64,000 nt of DNA from positions 1-64,000 of the forward strand of contig JANQFK010000023.1 in assembly GCA_028277885.1 (NCBI GenBank), read 5' to 3'. The translations under genes and the position numbers were made by a program. The notes under the pieces were generated by a model that saw only the letters and a program-made list of their open reading frames with translations, did no database searches and was not told where the DNA came from. How positions within the stretch are numbered: position 1 is the stretch's first letter; each line of letters begins with the position of its first letter. Below are positions 31,487 to 39,968 of this stretch, in pieces. This DNA comes from Myxococcota bacterium (GTDB lineage: Bacteria; Myxococcota_A; UBA9160; UBA6930).

Positions 31487-32508
31487 GCGCGATCGCAGCG
31501 CGCGCGCGGCTCCACCTCGCCGCCCGGAGCGAGAGACCCGGGCTGTGGATCGGGGGGTTCGGGATCGCGCTGCTGGCCAGCGCCATGGCGGCCGCCGGCC
31601 TCGGCGCCGTCGCGGTACCGCCGGGTCAGCTCGGGGAGGCCGCTCTCGATTCCGGCCATCCGCTCCACGCCGTGGTGTGGGACGTGCGCCTGCCCCGGGT
31701 CGCGGCGGCGGCGGCGGTGGGGGCGGCCCTCGCGGTCTCGGGAGCGCTCCTCCAGACCGTGGTGCGCAATCCCCTCGCGGACCCGGCCGTGCTGGGCGTG
31801 ACCGGCGGCGCGGGTCTCGCCGCCGTGGCGACCCTCGTGATGGTCCCCGAGCGCTCCCACTGGGTGCCCGCCTTCGCGTTCGCGGGCGGCATGGCGACCG
31901 TCGGCATCCTGCTCGCCCTGGCCTGGCTGCGCTCCCGGGTCGTCGCCGGACCGCTGCGCATCGTGCTCTCGGGCGTGGCCCTCCAGGCGGTCTTCTTCGC
32001 CGCCATCGCGTTGCTGATGTTCGCCTTCGCGGATCGCGCGCCGTCCTTCACCGCCTTCCTGGTGGGCTCCCTCAACGGGCTGGGCTGGAGCGACGTCGCG
32101 GTCGTCGCCCTCCCGACGGGGATCGGATTGGTGGCCTCCCTCGCCGCCATTCGCACCCTCGATCTGCTGCTCCTCGACGACTCGACGGCGGGAGGGCTCG
32201 GGCTCTCGGTGCGCCGGGCGCGCTTCGGGGCGGCCACCGTGGCGGCCCTGCTGGCGGCGGGCGCGGTGAGCGTGGCGGGGCTCGTCGGCTTCGTCGGTCT
32301 CGTGGTCCCGAACGCCGTCCGGCTGCTCGTCGGTCCCGCCCACGCGCTGCTCCTCACGCTCTCGGCCATCGGAGGGGCGACCCTCGTGCTGCTCGCCGAC
32401 ACCGGGGCGCGGGTCTCGCTGGCGCCCCTGGAGCTGCCGGTGGGCGCCCTGCTGGCCTTGATCGGTGGACCCTACTTCCTCGTCCTGCTGTGGAGGAAGC
32501 TGGGTTGA
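31483..32508 (+). CDS. hmuU: FecCD-type ABC permease (haem importer)
   Basis: The 341-residue protein has about ten membrane helices and the FecCD/BtuC signature. It shows WDVRLPRVAAAAAVGAALAV, SGALLQTVVRNPLADPAVLGVTGGAGL and a late AGLVGFVGLVVPNAVRLL, the loop that meets the ATPase. It works as a homodimer to move haem or a similar ligand across the inner membrane. The GTG start overlaps the previous stop by 4 bases, and its own stop overlaps the ATPase start. Confidence 0.85.
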   Translation: MSAIAARARLHLAARSERPGLWIGGFGIALLASAMAAAGLGAVAVPPGQLGEAALDSGHPLHAVVWDVRLPRVAAAAAVGAALAVSGALLQTVVRNPLADPAVLGVTGGAGLAAVATLVMVPERSHWVPAFAFAGGMATVGILLALAWLRSRVVAGPLRIVLSGVALQAVFFAAIALLMFAFADRAPSFTAFLVGSLNGLGWSDVAVVALPTGIGLVASLAAIRTLDLLLLDDSTAGGLGLSVRRARFGAATVAALLAAGAVSVAGLVGFVGLVVPNAVRLLVGPAHALLLTLSAIGGATLVLLADTGARVSLAPLELPVGALLALIGGPYFLVLLWRKLG

Positions 32509-33311
32509 GCACGGTCGTCCTCGCGGCAGAGCGGGTCCACCTTCGCCACACCGGTGCCGAGCACGACGCGGTGCGCGACGTGATCCTCGAGGTCCGGGCA
32601 GGAGAGATCGTCGCTCTGGTCGGGCCGAACGGCTCGGGGAAGTCCACCCTCATCGCGGGGCTGGCGCGGGAGCTGCGGCCCCGCGCCGGCTGGGTGCGCT
32701 TCGAGGGTGGGGACGCCTTCCGGATCCCTCGGCGGCGCTTCGCACAGCGGGTCGCCCTCTTGCCCCAGGAGCCCGCCTGCCCCGAGGGCCTGACCGTGGA
32801 GGCGCTGGTGGGCCACGGCCGCCATCCCCACGTCGGCGCCTTCGCGGCCCGCACGGCCCACGACGAGCGCGCCGTGCGTCGGGCCCTCGCGGCCATGGAC
32901 CTCGCCGACCATCGCCGGCGCAAGGTCGAGACGCTGTCGGGTGGCGAGCGCCGGCGCGCCTGGCTGGCGATGACCCTCGCCCAGGAGACCGACATCCTGC
33001 TCCTCGACGAGCCCACCACGGCCCTCGACCTGCGCCACCAGTGGGAGGTGCTCGCACTTCTCGCCCGGGCCAACCAGGAGCGCGGGCTCACGGTCGTGGT
33101 GTCGCTCCACGACCTCGAGCAGGCGGCCTGGCTCGCCCATCGGGTGGCCGTCATGCACCGCGGCCGGGTCTACGCCGCGGGCGAGCCCGCCCGCTGCCTC
33201 ACCGAGGAGACCCTTCGAGACGTCTTCGGGGTGGACTCCCGTGTCACCAAGGAGGACGGCTCCCTGCGCGTGCGCGCCCAGGGACCGGCCGACGCACTGA
33301 GGAGCCTCTGA
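32505..33311 (+). CDS. hmuV: ABC ATPase of the haem importer
   Basis: The 268-residue ATPase has Walker A GPNGSGKST at residues 40-48, the Q-loop LPQEPACPEG, the signature LSGGERRRAWLAMTLAQ, Walker B ILLLDEPTTALDLRHQ and the switch VVSLHDLEQAAW. It belongs to the FepC/BtuD/HmuV subfamily. It starts with TTG 32505, inside the permease stop (TTGA), with GGAGG 8 bases upstream. It ends 1 base before an unrecognised gene. Confidence 0.88.
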   Translation: MSTVVLAAERVHLRHTGAEHDAVRDVILEVRAGEIVALVGPNGSGKSTLIAGLARELRPRAGWVRFEGGDAFRIPRRRFAQRVALLPQEPACPEGLTVEALVGHGRHPHVGAFAARTAHDERAVRRALAAMDLADHRRRKVETLSGGERRRAWLAMTLAQETDILLLDEPTTALDLRHQWEVLALLARANQERGLTVVVSLHDLEQAAWLAHRVAVMHRGRVYAAGEPARCLTEETLRDVFGVDSRVTKEDGSLRVRAQGPADALRSL

Positions 33312-33312
33312 C

Positions 33313-33948
33313 ATGTTCGGCAGGAAGAAGAGTACGGGCCGGCCGCTTCCCAAGGAGCTCCTCGAGTGGCAGGTCTCCCTGCGCCTGCACACCATGCTCG
33401 AGCGCAACGGGTCCCCGCACGTCGGCGTGGCGCCCCTCCTCACCGCTCGCCACCCCGTCCCGGGCGTCGGAGTGCTGAGCCATTCGATCATCTGCGGCTT
33501 GCTGCCGCGCCCGGACCTGCTCGAGGCGAAGACCCGGGAGTTCCGGGAGCTCTACGAGACCCACGTGGGGGAGGGCGCCCGAAGCGTCTACGACCGGGGC
33601 ATCGAGTACCTCACGGACTACTACCGGTCGAACGACCTCTTCGACACCGAATCGATCACCACCCTGCTCCGAGAAGACCTGCCCGTGATCGACGCCCTGC
33701 GTGCGGATCCGCGCTGCGCCCTCGTCTTCTACGTCTTCGATCTCGCCGACCGCAGCGAGATCGGTCGCCTGCGCTGCATCCAGGTGAACGCCGTCGCCGA
33801 GATCCACCGCGACGGCCCCGTCTACGAGAACGTCTGGTGGCACAACGCGCTCTTCCACGGCCAGGAGGACGGCTGCGTGGTGGTCCGCTTCGTGCACCAG
33901 GGGAGCTTCGACACCCGCTTCGGCGCGCAGGAGGAGCTCACGGTCTGA
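33313..33948 (+). CDS. Conserved-looking hypothetical protein in haem operon
   Basis: The 211-residue soluble protein has no signal peptide and no family I recognise. Noticeable segments are ETHVGEGARSVYDRGIEYLTDYY, LVFYVFDLADRSEIGRLRCIQVNA and, near the end, ENVWWHNALFHGQEDGCVV then HQGSFDTRFG. Trp, His and Tyr residues cluster, which might suit haem or iron contact, but this is speculation. It starts 1 base after the ATPase stop, so it is almost certainly co-transcribed with the importer. No known haem oxygenase gene is present, so a haem-degrading role is one option. Confidence 0.6.
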   Translation: MFGRKKSTGRPLPKELLEWQVSLRLHTMLERNGSPHVGVAPLLTARHPVPGVGVLSHSIICGLLPRPDLLEAKTREFRELYETHVGEGARSVYDRGIEYLTDYYRSNDLFDTESITTLLREDLPVIDALRADPRCALVFYVFDLADRSEIGRLRCIQVNAVAEIHRDGPVYENVWWHNALFHGQEDGCVVVRFVHQGSFDTRFGAQEELTV

Positions 33949-34078
33949 TCCGTTCGCCAGGGATCGTTCCGAACCGGAGGCCGGGATCCACGAGCGCAAC
34001 TCCCGGCCGCCGCGCCCGCCCGCCGCAGCACCGGCCAGCCAGCGTCCATGGGAAGGGAAGCGCTCGAAGGAGAATCTC

Positions 34079-34786
34079 ATGAGACGATGGATCATCCTGG
34101 GCGCGACGGTCGCGCTCAACTGGGGCGGCGCCGCGAGCGCGGTCACGGTCCCCTTCACGGAGGCGTTCGACTCGGACAACTCCGGGTGGGAGGACAACGT
34201 CGACAATCCGACCACCTGGGTCTCCACGGGAGGGGGCCTCAGCGGCACCAGTGCCTACGTCGAGAGCACGTTCGACTACACGGGCTTCGTGGAGCCATTC
34301 CCGGGAGCCGGCCCGATCGTGTTCCGGGCCAACGACTCCGACGATGCGAGTGGCGATGCCTTCGTGGGAGACTGGATCACCGACGGCGTCGTGCAGGTGA
34401 CGCTCGAGGTGTTCCACGACGCCTCGGAGCCGCTCGACTACGTGCTGCGCATCGCGGGGCCGCTGAACTTCCCCGCCGTTGCGCTCGCGCCGCCGAGCAC
34501 CACCGTGGAGCCGAACACCTGGACTCAGATCTCGTTCGGCGTCCCCGGCGGGTTCTGCACGCCCGAGAGCTTCGACCCTCTCGAGACCTGCGAGGACATC
34601 CTCGGGAACATCGGTCGCTTCCAGGTGGGCGTGAACGCGCCCCAGGCCCTGATCGATGCCGGAGAGGTCGTCACCTTCGGGCTCGACAACGCGTCGCTCT
34701 CGGCCGTCCCGGAGCCCGGTACGGCCCTGCTGCTCCTGTCGGGTCTGATGGGCCTCGGTGCTAGTCGCCGGGCGGGACGCCGCTAG
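34079..34786 (+). CDS. PEP-CTERM surface protein
   Basis: The 235-residue protein has a signal peptide (WIILGATVALNWGGAASA) and a beta-rich, Asp/Asn-rich mature part (FDSDNSGWEDNV, VQVTLEVFHDASEPLDYVLRI). It ends with the sorting tail VPEPGTALLLLSGLMGLG plus basic SRRAGRR. PEP-CTERM tails are removed by an exosortase, not seen in the window. An AAGGAGA ribosome site lies 7 bases upstream. The protein has no clear haem motif. Its place between the importer and ExbBD suggests a surface part of the same system. Confidence 0.85.
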   Translation: MRRWIILGATVALNWGGAASAVTVPFTEAFDSDNSGWEDNVDNPTTWVSTGGGLSGTSAYVESTFDYTGFVEPFPGAGPIVFRANDSDDASGDAFVGDWITDGVVQVTLEVFHDASEPLDYVLRIAGPLNFPAVALAPPSTTVEPNTWTQISFGVPGGFCTPESFDPLETCEDILGNIGRFQVGVNAPQALIDAGEVVTFGLDNASLSAVPEPGTALLLLSGLMGLGASRRAGRR

Positions 34787-34795
34787 GGGAATCGG

Positions 34796-34821
34796 AGCGG
34801 GCGCGTCGGCGCGCGCCCGCT
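34796..34821 (+). terminator. Hairpin after the PEP-CTERM gene
   Basis: AGCGGGCGCG pairs perfectly with CGCGCCCGCT around a 6-base loop, 9 bases past the stop, followed by a CCCTT run. This fits an intrinsic terminator or attenuator before exbB. Confidence 0.6.
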
Positions 34822-34827
34822 CCCTTC

Positions 34828-34851
34828 CACTCGAGGGATCACTCGAGGGAG
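34828..34851 (+). repeat. 12-bp tandem repeat before exbB
   Basis: CACTCGAGGGAT is followed directly by CACTCGAGGGAG, two units with one base changed. They end 12 bases before the exbB start and overlap the ribosome site region. The function is unknown. Confidence 0.5.
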
Positions 34852-34863
34852 GGAAGGGATCTC

Positions 34864-35628
34864 ATGCGCGAAGGGGTGAGGGGCCGGTGGACCGCGATCG
34901 CCAGCGGGGCGGTCGGCCTGCTGCTGCTCTCGATGCCGGCCCTGGCCGACGACGCCGGCAGCGGACGGACGCTCGCCGACTGGTACGAGCTCGGCGGCTG
35001 GGTGATGCACGGGCTCGTGGTCGTGTCGGTGCTCGCCGTCGGCATCGTGCTGGAGCGGCTCTGGTCGCTCCGACCCCGCGCGGTGCACCCGGCTCCGCTG
35101 GTCCGCGCCCTCCGCGAGCGCTGGGATCCCCGCCGCCTGGGGACGGCGAGGGAGGACTGCGACGAGCATCCGTCGAGCCTCGCGCGTCTGGTCCTGGTGG
35201 GGCTCGGAGCGCTCCAGCGGGGCGCCGAGCACCCCCTCGACCACGTGGCCGCGGCCGGCGAGGCCGAGTCGCTCCACCTGCGGCGGAACCTCTCGCTCCT
35301 CGCGGCCCTGGGCAACATCGCCACCATGCTGGGCTTGCTCGGCACGGTGCTCGGCATGATCGCCGCGTTCGACATCATCGCCGAGGTCGGCACCGGCGAT
35401 GCGCGGGTCGTGGCCCGCGGGATCTTCGAGGCCCTCGTGACGACGGCGGCGGGTCTCTCGGTCGGGATCGCGGCGTTGGCCTGCCACGCCCTGCTGCGGC
35501 GTCGCGTCGACGCCCTGCTGCTCCGGCTCGAGGAGACCGTGAACGAGCTCTTCGACCGTCCGCTGCCGGCGTCCGGATCCTCCGCGGGTGCGTCCGTGGA
35601 CAGCGAGCTGGCGCCCGCCTCGTCGTGA
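34864..35628 (+). CDS. exbB: MotA/TolQ/ExbB proton channel family protein
   Basis: The 254-residue protein starts with a signal-like hydrophobic helix (GLLLLSMPALADD). A first membrane helix (VVVSVLAVGIVLERLW), a cytoplasmic loop, and the paired helices NIATMLGLLGTVLGMIAAFDII and ALVTTAAGLSVGIAALACH follow, the ExbB/TolQ channel core. It forms the proton channel with ExbD and drives TonB. The extra N-terminal segment resembles the longer, periplasm-extended ExbB forms. Its stop overlaps the ExbD start by 4 bases. Confidence 0.88.
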   Translation: MREGVRGRWTAIASGAVGLLLLSMPALADDAGSGRTLADWYELGGWVMHGLVVVSVLAVGIVLERLWSLRPRAVHPAPLVRALRERWDPRRLGTAREDCDEHPSSLARLVLVGLGALQRGAEHPLDHVAAAGEAESLHLRRNLSLLAALGNIATMLGLLGTVLGMIAAFDIIAEVGTGDARVVARGIFEALVTTAAGLSVGIAALACHALLRRRVDALLLRLEETVNELFDRPLPASGSSAGASVDSELAPASS

Positions 35629-36059
35629 GGATCGCGCGCGCGAGCGAGGAGGAGGCCAGCCTCGGCCTCGCACCGCTGATCGACGTCGTGCTCCTGCTGC
35701 TGATCTTCTTCCTGGTGACGAGCTCCTTCGCGCGACCCGAGATCCCCCTCGACCTGCCCACCGCCGAGTCGGGCTCGGCGCCGGCCCCGGAGAGCCTCGT
35801 CGTCTCGCTCACCCGGGAGGGCTCGCTGAGGATCGAGGACCGCGAGGCGAGCCTCGAAGAGCTCGCCGCGCAGCTCGGCGCCGGGCTCCCGTCCGAGACC
35901 CAGCTCGTGATCCGCGCCGACAAGCAGGTGATCCACGAGCGCGTGGTCGAGGTCCTGGATCTCGCCCGCGAGCACGACGTCGCGAAGCTCGCGATCGCCG
36001 TGACGGGAGGGGAGGCTCCGGCTCCCGCAGAGGCGGCTTCAGGACCCGGCGAGCCCTAG
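35625..36059 (+). CDS. exbD: Biopolymer transport protein ExbD
   Basis: The 144-residue protein has a short cytoplasmic start, the membrane helix LGLAPLIDVVLLLLIFFLVTSSF with the key proton-carrying Asp, and the periplasmic ExbD/TolR domain (PLDLPTAES, LVVSLTREGSLRIEDREASLEELAAQL, LVIRADKQVIHERVVEVLDLAREH). The GTG start overlaps the exbB stop (GTGA). It partners ExbB and the TonB encoded at 25823. The last 21 bases overlap the convergent glyoxalase-like gene. Confidence 0.9.
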   Translation: MRIARASEEEASLGLAPLIDVVLLLLIFFLVTSSFARPEIPLDLPTAESGSAPAPESLVVSLTREGSLRIEDREASLEELAAQLGAGLPSETQLVIRADKQVIHERVVEVLDLAREHDVAKLAIAVTGGEAPAPAEAASGPGEP

Positions 36060-36785
36060 CACCACGCCCTGGAACCCGACGGCGCGGTACTCGACGGGGA
36101 GCCCCATCTCGCGCGCGCGGCCCCGCACGGCGTCGGGGTCGGGGAGCGCCAGGCGGAAGCCCGTGAGGCGCTCGGCGGGCCCTTCCTCGAAGCAGAGCTC
36201 GCCGTCGTCGAGCCGGATCCTGCGGCCCTCGGCCTCGACCCCGAGCGCCGCCGCCCAGCGCGCCGCGAGAGCCTCGGGGTCCGGCGCCGCGAGCACCGCG
36301 CCCGCGAGCCGCCCGGGTCGGCTGCGCTCCTCCCAACCGGGCCCGCCCCAGGTCCAGCTGGCGGGGGGGTGCGGCTCGTCGAGGGACACGATCGCGGCGC
36401 CGACGTCGGCGGGGTGCAGGTGGCTCGCCGCGATGCCCTCGACGATGCTGCCGAGGTCGGCGTTCCAGACCCGACGGATGCCGAGGGCGTCCACCCGGGT
36501 TCGCGCCGCCGCGAGGTCGTCGGTCTGGAAGATCGCCATGTAGCCGCCCGGCCCGCCGCGGGCCAGGAAGCGCCCCGCCGCCACGCTCCCCGGGTCGCGG
36601 CCCGGGAGCGGCGCCACGACCTCGAGGAACTGGTCGCCGAGGGCGAAGACGGCGTTCTCGAGCCCGAAGTGGCCGACGCCCGGGTCCGGGAAGGGCTCGC
36701 CCAGGTCGAGCAGCCGCCGCAGGTCGTCGGCGGCCGCGAGGCTCTCGCAGGCGAAGACGAGCTGGCGTAGCCGCGGTCGGGCCAT
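36039..36785 (-). CDS. Glyoxalase/VOC superfamily protein
   Basis: The 248-residue protein has two VOC-like halves. LRQLVFACESLAAADDLRRLLDLG opens the first, with HFGLENAVFALGDQFLEVVAPL, where His and Glu could ligate a metal. LAGAVLAAPDPEALAARWAAALG opens the second, ending GFRLALPDPDAVRGR. It matches the glyoxalase-like group of about 250 residues found in environmental actinobacteria and proteobacteria. The reaction is unknown. Confidence 0.75.
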   Translation of the reverse strand: MARPRLRQLVFACESLAAADDLRRLLDLGEPFPDPGVGHFGLENAVFALGDQFLEVVAPLPGRDPGSVAAGRFLARGGPGGYMAIFQTDDLAAARTRVDALGIRRVWNADLGSIVEGIAASHLHPADVGAAIVSLDEPHPPASWTWGGPGWEERSRPGRLAGAVLAAPDPEALAARWAAALGVEAEGRRIRLDDGELCFEEGPAERLTGFRLALPDPDAVRGRAREMGLPVEYRAVGFQGVVLGLAGS

Positions 36786-36850
36786 GGACCAACGCTACCC
36801 TACTCCCCTCCATCGCCCAGGGGACGCACCCGTGAACGCCAGAGCCGCCC

Positions 36851-37555
36851 GTGAGCCACTTCCCTCCGGAGTTCGCGCGCCTGCGGGGCGACGCCCGGCT
36901 CGCCGTCTACGTGGACCTGAAGAGCCCCTACGCGTTCATCGCCGTCCGCCCCACCCGCGCCATGGCGCGGGCGCGGGGCGTCGCAATCGACTGGCGGCCC
37001 TTCACCCTCGACATCCCCAGCTACATCGGCTCGGCCAAGCTGGCCTCCGACGGCAAGCGGGTCGAGAGCGCGCAGCGCACCCCCCAGCAGTGGACCGGCG
37101 TGCGCTACGCGTACCGGGACGCCCGCCGCTACGCGCAGCTCACGGAGAAGGTGCTGCGCGGAACCGTGAAGATCTGGGACTCGACGGGCGCCGGCGTCGC
37201 GATGCTCTGGGCGAAGGCCCGCGGCGGCTTCGACGCCTTCCTCGACGTCGCGTACCCGGCCTTCTGGCGCCGCGAGCTCGACGTCGAGGACCCCGCGGTG
37301 CTCGAGCGGGCCCTCGCCGAGGCCGGGATCGATGCGACGGGCTTCCGCGAGTGGGCCGAGGGGCCAGGGCGGGACGAGCTCGACCGCATCAACCGCGAGG
37401 CCTTCTCGGCCGGCATCTACGGCGTCCCCACCTACCTGGTCGAGGACGAGATGTGGTTCGGACGCGAGCACCTGCCTCGCGTCGACTGGCTGCTCGGCGG
37501 ACGCCGGGGCCCGGCGCCGGACGTCGCCAACCGCAGCTTCGGGGAGCCGGCGTGA
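36851..37555 (+). CDS. DsbA-fold protein (2-hydroxychromene-2-carboxylate isomerase-like)
   Basis: The 234-residue protein has the thioredoxin/GST-kappa fold used by 2-hydroxychromene-2-carboxylate isomerases. It opens with LAVYVDLKSPYAFIAVRP, where DxxSPYxF replaces the DsbA CxxC, and later shows AFSAGIYGVPTYLVEDEMWFGREHLPRV with the cis-Pro loop. Such enzymes usually act with glutathione on aromatic breakdown products. The substrate is unknown. GTG 36851 is the start, and its stop overlaps the next DsbA-fold gene. Confidence 0.8.
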   Translation: MSHFPPEFARLRGDARLAVYVDLKSPYAFIAVRPTRAMARARGVAIDWRPFTLDIPSYIGSAKLASDGKRVESAQRTPQQWTGVRYAYRDARRYAQLTEKVLRGTVKIWDSTGAGVAMLWAKARGGFDAFLDVAYPAFWRRELDVEDPAVLERALAEAGIDATGFREWAEGPGRDELDRINREAFSAGIYGVPTYLVEDEMWFGREHLPRVDWLLGGRRGPAPDVANRSFGEPA

Positions 37556-38196
37556 GGGTCGAGGCCGACCTGGGCCGCTCGACCCTGAGCGTGGCGCTCG
37601 ACCTCCGCCACCCCTTCGCGTACCTGGCCCTGGGCCCGGCCATCCACCTCGGCCGCGAGCTCGGCCTCGCGGTGAACTGGCTGCCGCTGCGCGGGCAGCC
37701 GCTGCGCCCGCCCTCGGAGCCCCGCGACGACGACGACCGGAGCGTGCTCCACCGTCGCCACCGCGCCCGGATGATCGCGCGCGAGATCGCGATCTACTCC
37801 GAGGCGCGAGGGCTCACCCTCGCGCAGCCCTACCGCGACGCGCCCGCCGGCGCCGCGAGCCGGGCCTGGCTCTGGACCCGGGCCCGATCCCCGGATCTCC
37901 TGGAGCCCTTCCTCGGGGAGCTGTTCCGGCGCTACTGGGCCCTCGAGCTCGATCCCGCTGCGCCGGGCGCGGTGGCGGAGGTGGTCGGCGCGACGGGCGG
38001 CGACGCGCCGGGCTTCCTCGCCTGGGCGGACGCGGAGGGAGCCGAGGCGGACGACCGCGTCGCGGCGCAGCTCGCCGAGGCCGGCATCTACCAGTCCCCT
38101 GCCTACCTCGTCGAGGACCAGGTGTTCTACGGACGCCAGCACCTGCCGATGATCCGCTGGCTCCTGGAGGGGCAGAAGGGCCCGGTCCCGATCTAG
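37552..38196 (+). CDS. DsbA-fold protein, second of a coupled pair
   Basis: The 214-residue protein is a divergent paralogue of its upstream neighbour. LSVALDLRHPFAYLALGPA gives the HPFAYL variant of the SPYAF site, and AEAGIYQSPAYLVEDQVFYGRQHLPMIRW gives the cis-Pro loop and C-terminal helix. Loss of the Ser suggests a changed or non-catalytic role, perhaps a heterodimer partner. The GTG start overlaps the previous stop by 4 bases. Confidence 0.75.
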   Translation: MRVEADLGRSTLSVALDLRHPFAYLALGPAIHLGRELGLAVNWLPLRGQPLRPPSEPRDDDDRSVLHRRHRARMIAREIAIYSEARGLTLAQPYRDAPAGAASRAWLWTRARSPDLLEPFLGELFRRYWALELDPAAPGAVAEVVGATGGDAPGFLAWADAEGAEADDRVAAQLAEAGIYQSPAYLVEDQVFYGRQHLPMIRWLLEGQKGPVPI

Positions 38197-38220
38197 CCGG
38201 CCGACCCGGGACTGGCCGGC
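38196..38220 (+). terminator. Hairpin after the DsbA-fold pair
   Basis: GCCGGCC pairs with GGCCGGC across 11 bases starting in the stop codon. The bases GGCCGACCCGGGA are identical to part of the 62-bp element at 9304, so this may be a diverged relative. Confidence 0.5.
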
Positions 38221-38224
38221 GCGA

Positions 38225-38238
38225 GTGATCCCCGTCAC
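38225..38238. promoter_or_regulatory. Weak CRP-type half-site pair upstream of the VWA gene
   Basis: GTGA-TCCCCG-TCAC keeps the two CRP core half-sites (GTGA-N6-TCAC) but not the outer bases. It is 75 bases before the VWA start, a plausible place. Chance occurrence is possible. Confidence 0.3.
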
Positions 38239-38312
38239 CGGGCCCCTTCCGGGGTGCGACGAAACCGCACGCTGCGGCGCGACCCGCGCCGGAGCTCCGG
38301 AAAGGGGTCGTC

Positions 38313-39884
38313 GTGCGCCACGTGCGGATCCTCGTCGCCAGCCTGGTCCTGCTCGCACCCGTCGGTGCGGCCGCGGATCGCGTCGTTCCCACGGAGCGCG
38401 TGAAGAGCCGCGTCGTGGTGCGCTCGGACCCGGGCACCCGGGCGAGGCCCGTGGGCAGCCTGCGCCCCGGCGAGGCGGCGGTCTGGCTGGAGTCCCTGGG
38501 CGACTGGCACCGCGTGCGGCTTGCCGACGCCACCGAAGGCTTCGTCTCCCAGGCCTGGACGCGCCGTGTCGCCGAGCCCGGCGAGCCGCGCCGGGAGTCG
38601 CGGGGAGCCCGGCTGCGCCGGGCCCTGGGCGATGCGTTCGAAGGCGCGGCGAGCTTGCTCGGCGCCGCCCCGGGCGTGGTCTTCTCCTTCCGCGGGCCGG
38701 CTCGGGACGGCGCGGTCCACGTCCACGACGATCCGCGGCTGCCCGTCGCGGGCTTCGCGACCGCGGCCGGCGGCAAGGGCACCTACGACCTGGTGCTGGC
38801 GCTCGACGCCTCGACCTCGACCCGGGAGTTCGCGGGCATGGACGTGGACGGCGACGGCCGGGTGCGCGACGTGTGGGACGGTCCGGACTCGATCTTCCGC
38901 GCCCAGGTGAAGGCGGCCCGTGAGCTCGTGGCGGCCCTCTCCCGGCTCCCGGGCAACCGCAAGGGCGAGCGCATCCGGGTGGGCGTGGTGACCTTCGCGG
39001 GCGACGAGCGCCACGCAGGGCAGGGCGCGTCCTTCGTGGCCACGCCCGAGGCCGTCCTCGAGCTGGCCCGTCGCGACGCGAAGCTGCGCATCCGTCCCAC
39101 CGGCGACTACCGCGCCCTCGACCGGGGCCTGCGCCGGCTGGAGGGCCTGAAGCCCAAGGGGGCGACGGACTTCGCGGCGGGAATCGGGGCGGCCCTGGTG
39201 GGGCTCGAGGTGCTGGGTCCGCCGGCGAGCGGTGGGCCCCACGGCGCCCGCCCCGACGCCGAGAAGGTGATCTTCTTCCTCACCGACGGGAAGCCGCGCC
39301 TACCCGGCGACCGGGAGACCGCCGAGGAGGCGGCGCGCTACGCGGCGCGCCTGGCCGGCTCGGCCGGGGTGCGCATCCACGCCTTCGCGCTGGGCCAGGA
39401 TGCCGTGGCCCGCGGCAAGGATCCGACCCTGAAGGACATGGCGCGCCGCAGCCGCGGGCGCTGGGTCGCCATGCAGGACCCGGGCGAGGTGGTGGGGCTC
39501 CTGCGCACCGCCTCCTTCGCCTTCGTGGAGCGCGTGAAGATCCGCAACCTCACCCGCGGCGAGGAGTCCGCCTTCATCGCCACGGCCATCGACGGCTCGT
39601 TCTTCGGCGAGATCGAGCTCGCCGAGGGGGACAACGAGATCGAGGTGGTCGCCGTGATGAACGACGCGCGCGAGGCCACCGAGCGCTTCACCGTCTCCTA
39701 CCAGGACGCGGCGCCGCGCCGCGAGCAGGCGCGCCGCCTCGCCGAGCTGCGCGAGGAGAACGAGGCGCTGATCGAGCAGATCCGCCGGAACCTGGTGCAG
39801 GAGATGGAGCAGGTCCGCGCGGGGCAGCGCCGCAGCGTGACCCTCAGCGCCGAGCCCCTGCCCGCCGAGCAGGCTCCGCGCTAG
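38313..39884 (+). CDS. SH3-like/VWA domain exported protein
   Basis: The 523-residue protein has a signal peptide (ILVASLVLLAPVGAAAD) and an SH3-like domain at about 25-80 (VVVRSDPGTRARPVGSL and WHRVRLADATEGFVSQ). A von Willebrand A domain spans about 155-395, with a full MIDAS DASTS in LVLALDASTSTREFAG. The C-terminus is a charged helical coil (ELREENEALIEQIRRNLVQEMEQ). VWA domains bind metal and proteins, so an adhesion or assembly role is likely, at the cell surface or in the periplasm. It starts with GTG behind AAAGGGG. Confidence 0.85.
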   Translation: MRHVRILVASLVLLAPVGAAADRVVPTERVKSRVVVRSDPGTRARPVGSLRPGEAAVWLESLGDWHRVRLADATEGFVSQAWTRRVAEPGEPRRESRGARLRRALGDAFEGAASLLGAAPGVVFSFRGPARDGAVHVHDDPRLPVAGFATAAGGKGTYDLVLALDASTSTREFAGMDVDGDGRVRDVWDGPDSIFRAQVKAARELVAALSRLPGNRKGERIRVGVVTFAGDERHAGQGASFVATPEAVLELARRDAKLRIRPTGDYRALDRGLRRLEGLKPKGATDFAAGIGAALVGLEVLGPPASGGPHGARPDAEKVIFFLTDGKPRLPGDRETAEEAARYAARLAGSAGVRIHAFALGQDAVARGKDPTLKDMARRSRGRWVAMQDPGEVVGLLRTASFAFVERVKIRNLTRGEESAFIATAIDGSFFGEIELAEGDNEIEVVAVMNDAREATERFTVSYQDAAPRREQARRLAELREENEALIEQIRRNLVQEMEQVRAGQRRSVTLSAEPLPAEQAPR

Positions 39885-39930
39885 ACCGGGGCCCGGCCTG
39901 GCCGCCGCGGCTGCGACGCAGGCCCCGCGG

Positions 39931-39966
39931 CGACCACGTTCCCGACCACGTTTCCGACCCGTTTCC
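39931..39966. repeat. Three 12-bp direct repeats before a truncated secreted-protein gene
   Basis: CGACCACGTTCC, CGACCACGTTTC and CGACCCGTTTCC follow each other without gaps and end 2 bases before a GTG start. They look like an operator with repeated half-sites or a slippage product. They lie in the 404-base non-gene stretch 39885-40288, whose only other content is the truncated gene. Confidence 0.55.
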
Positions 39967-39968
39967 GT

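Noticed and set aside
39931..39966. A CRISPR-like array in the three tandem 12-mers
   Set aside because: Units are only 12 bases, have no spacers, and no cas gene is in the window.
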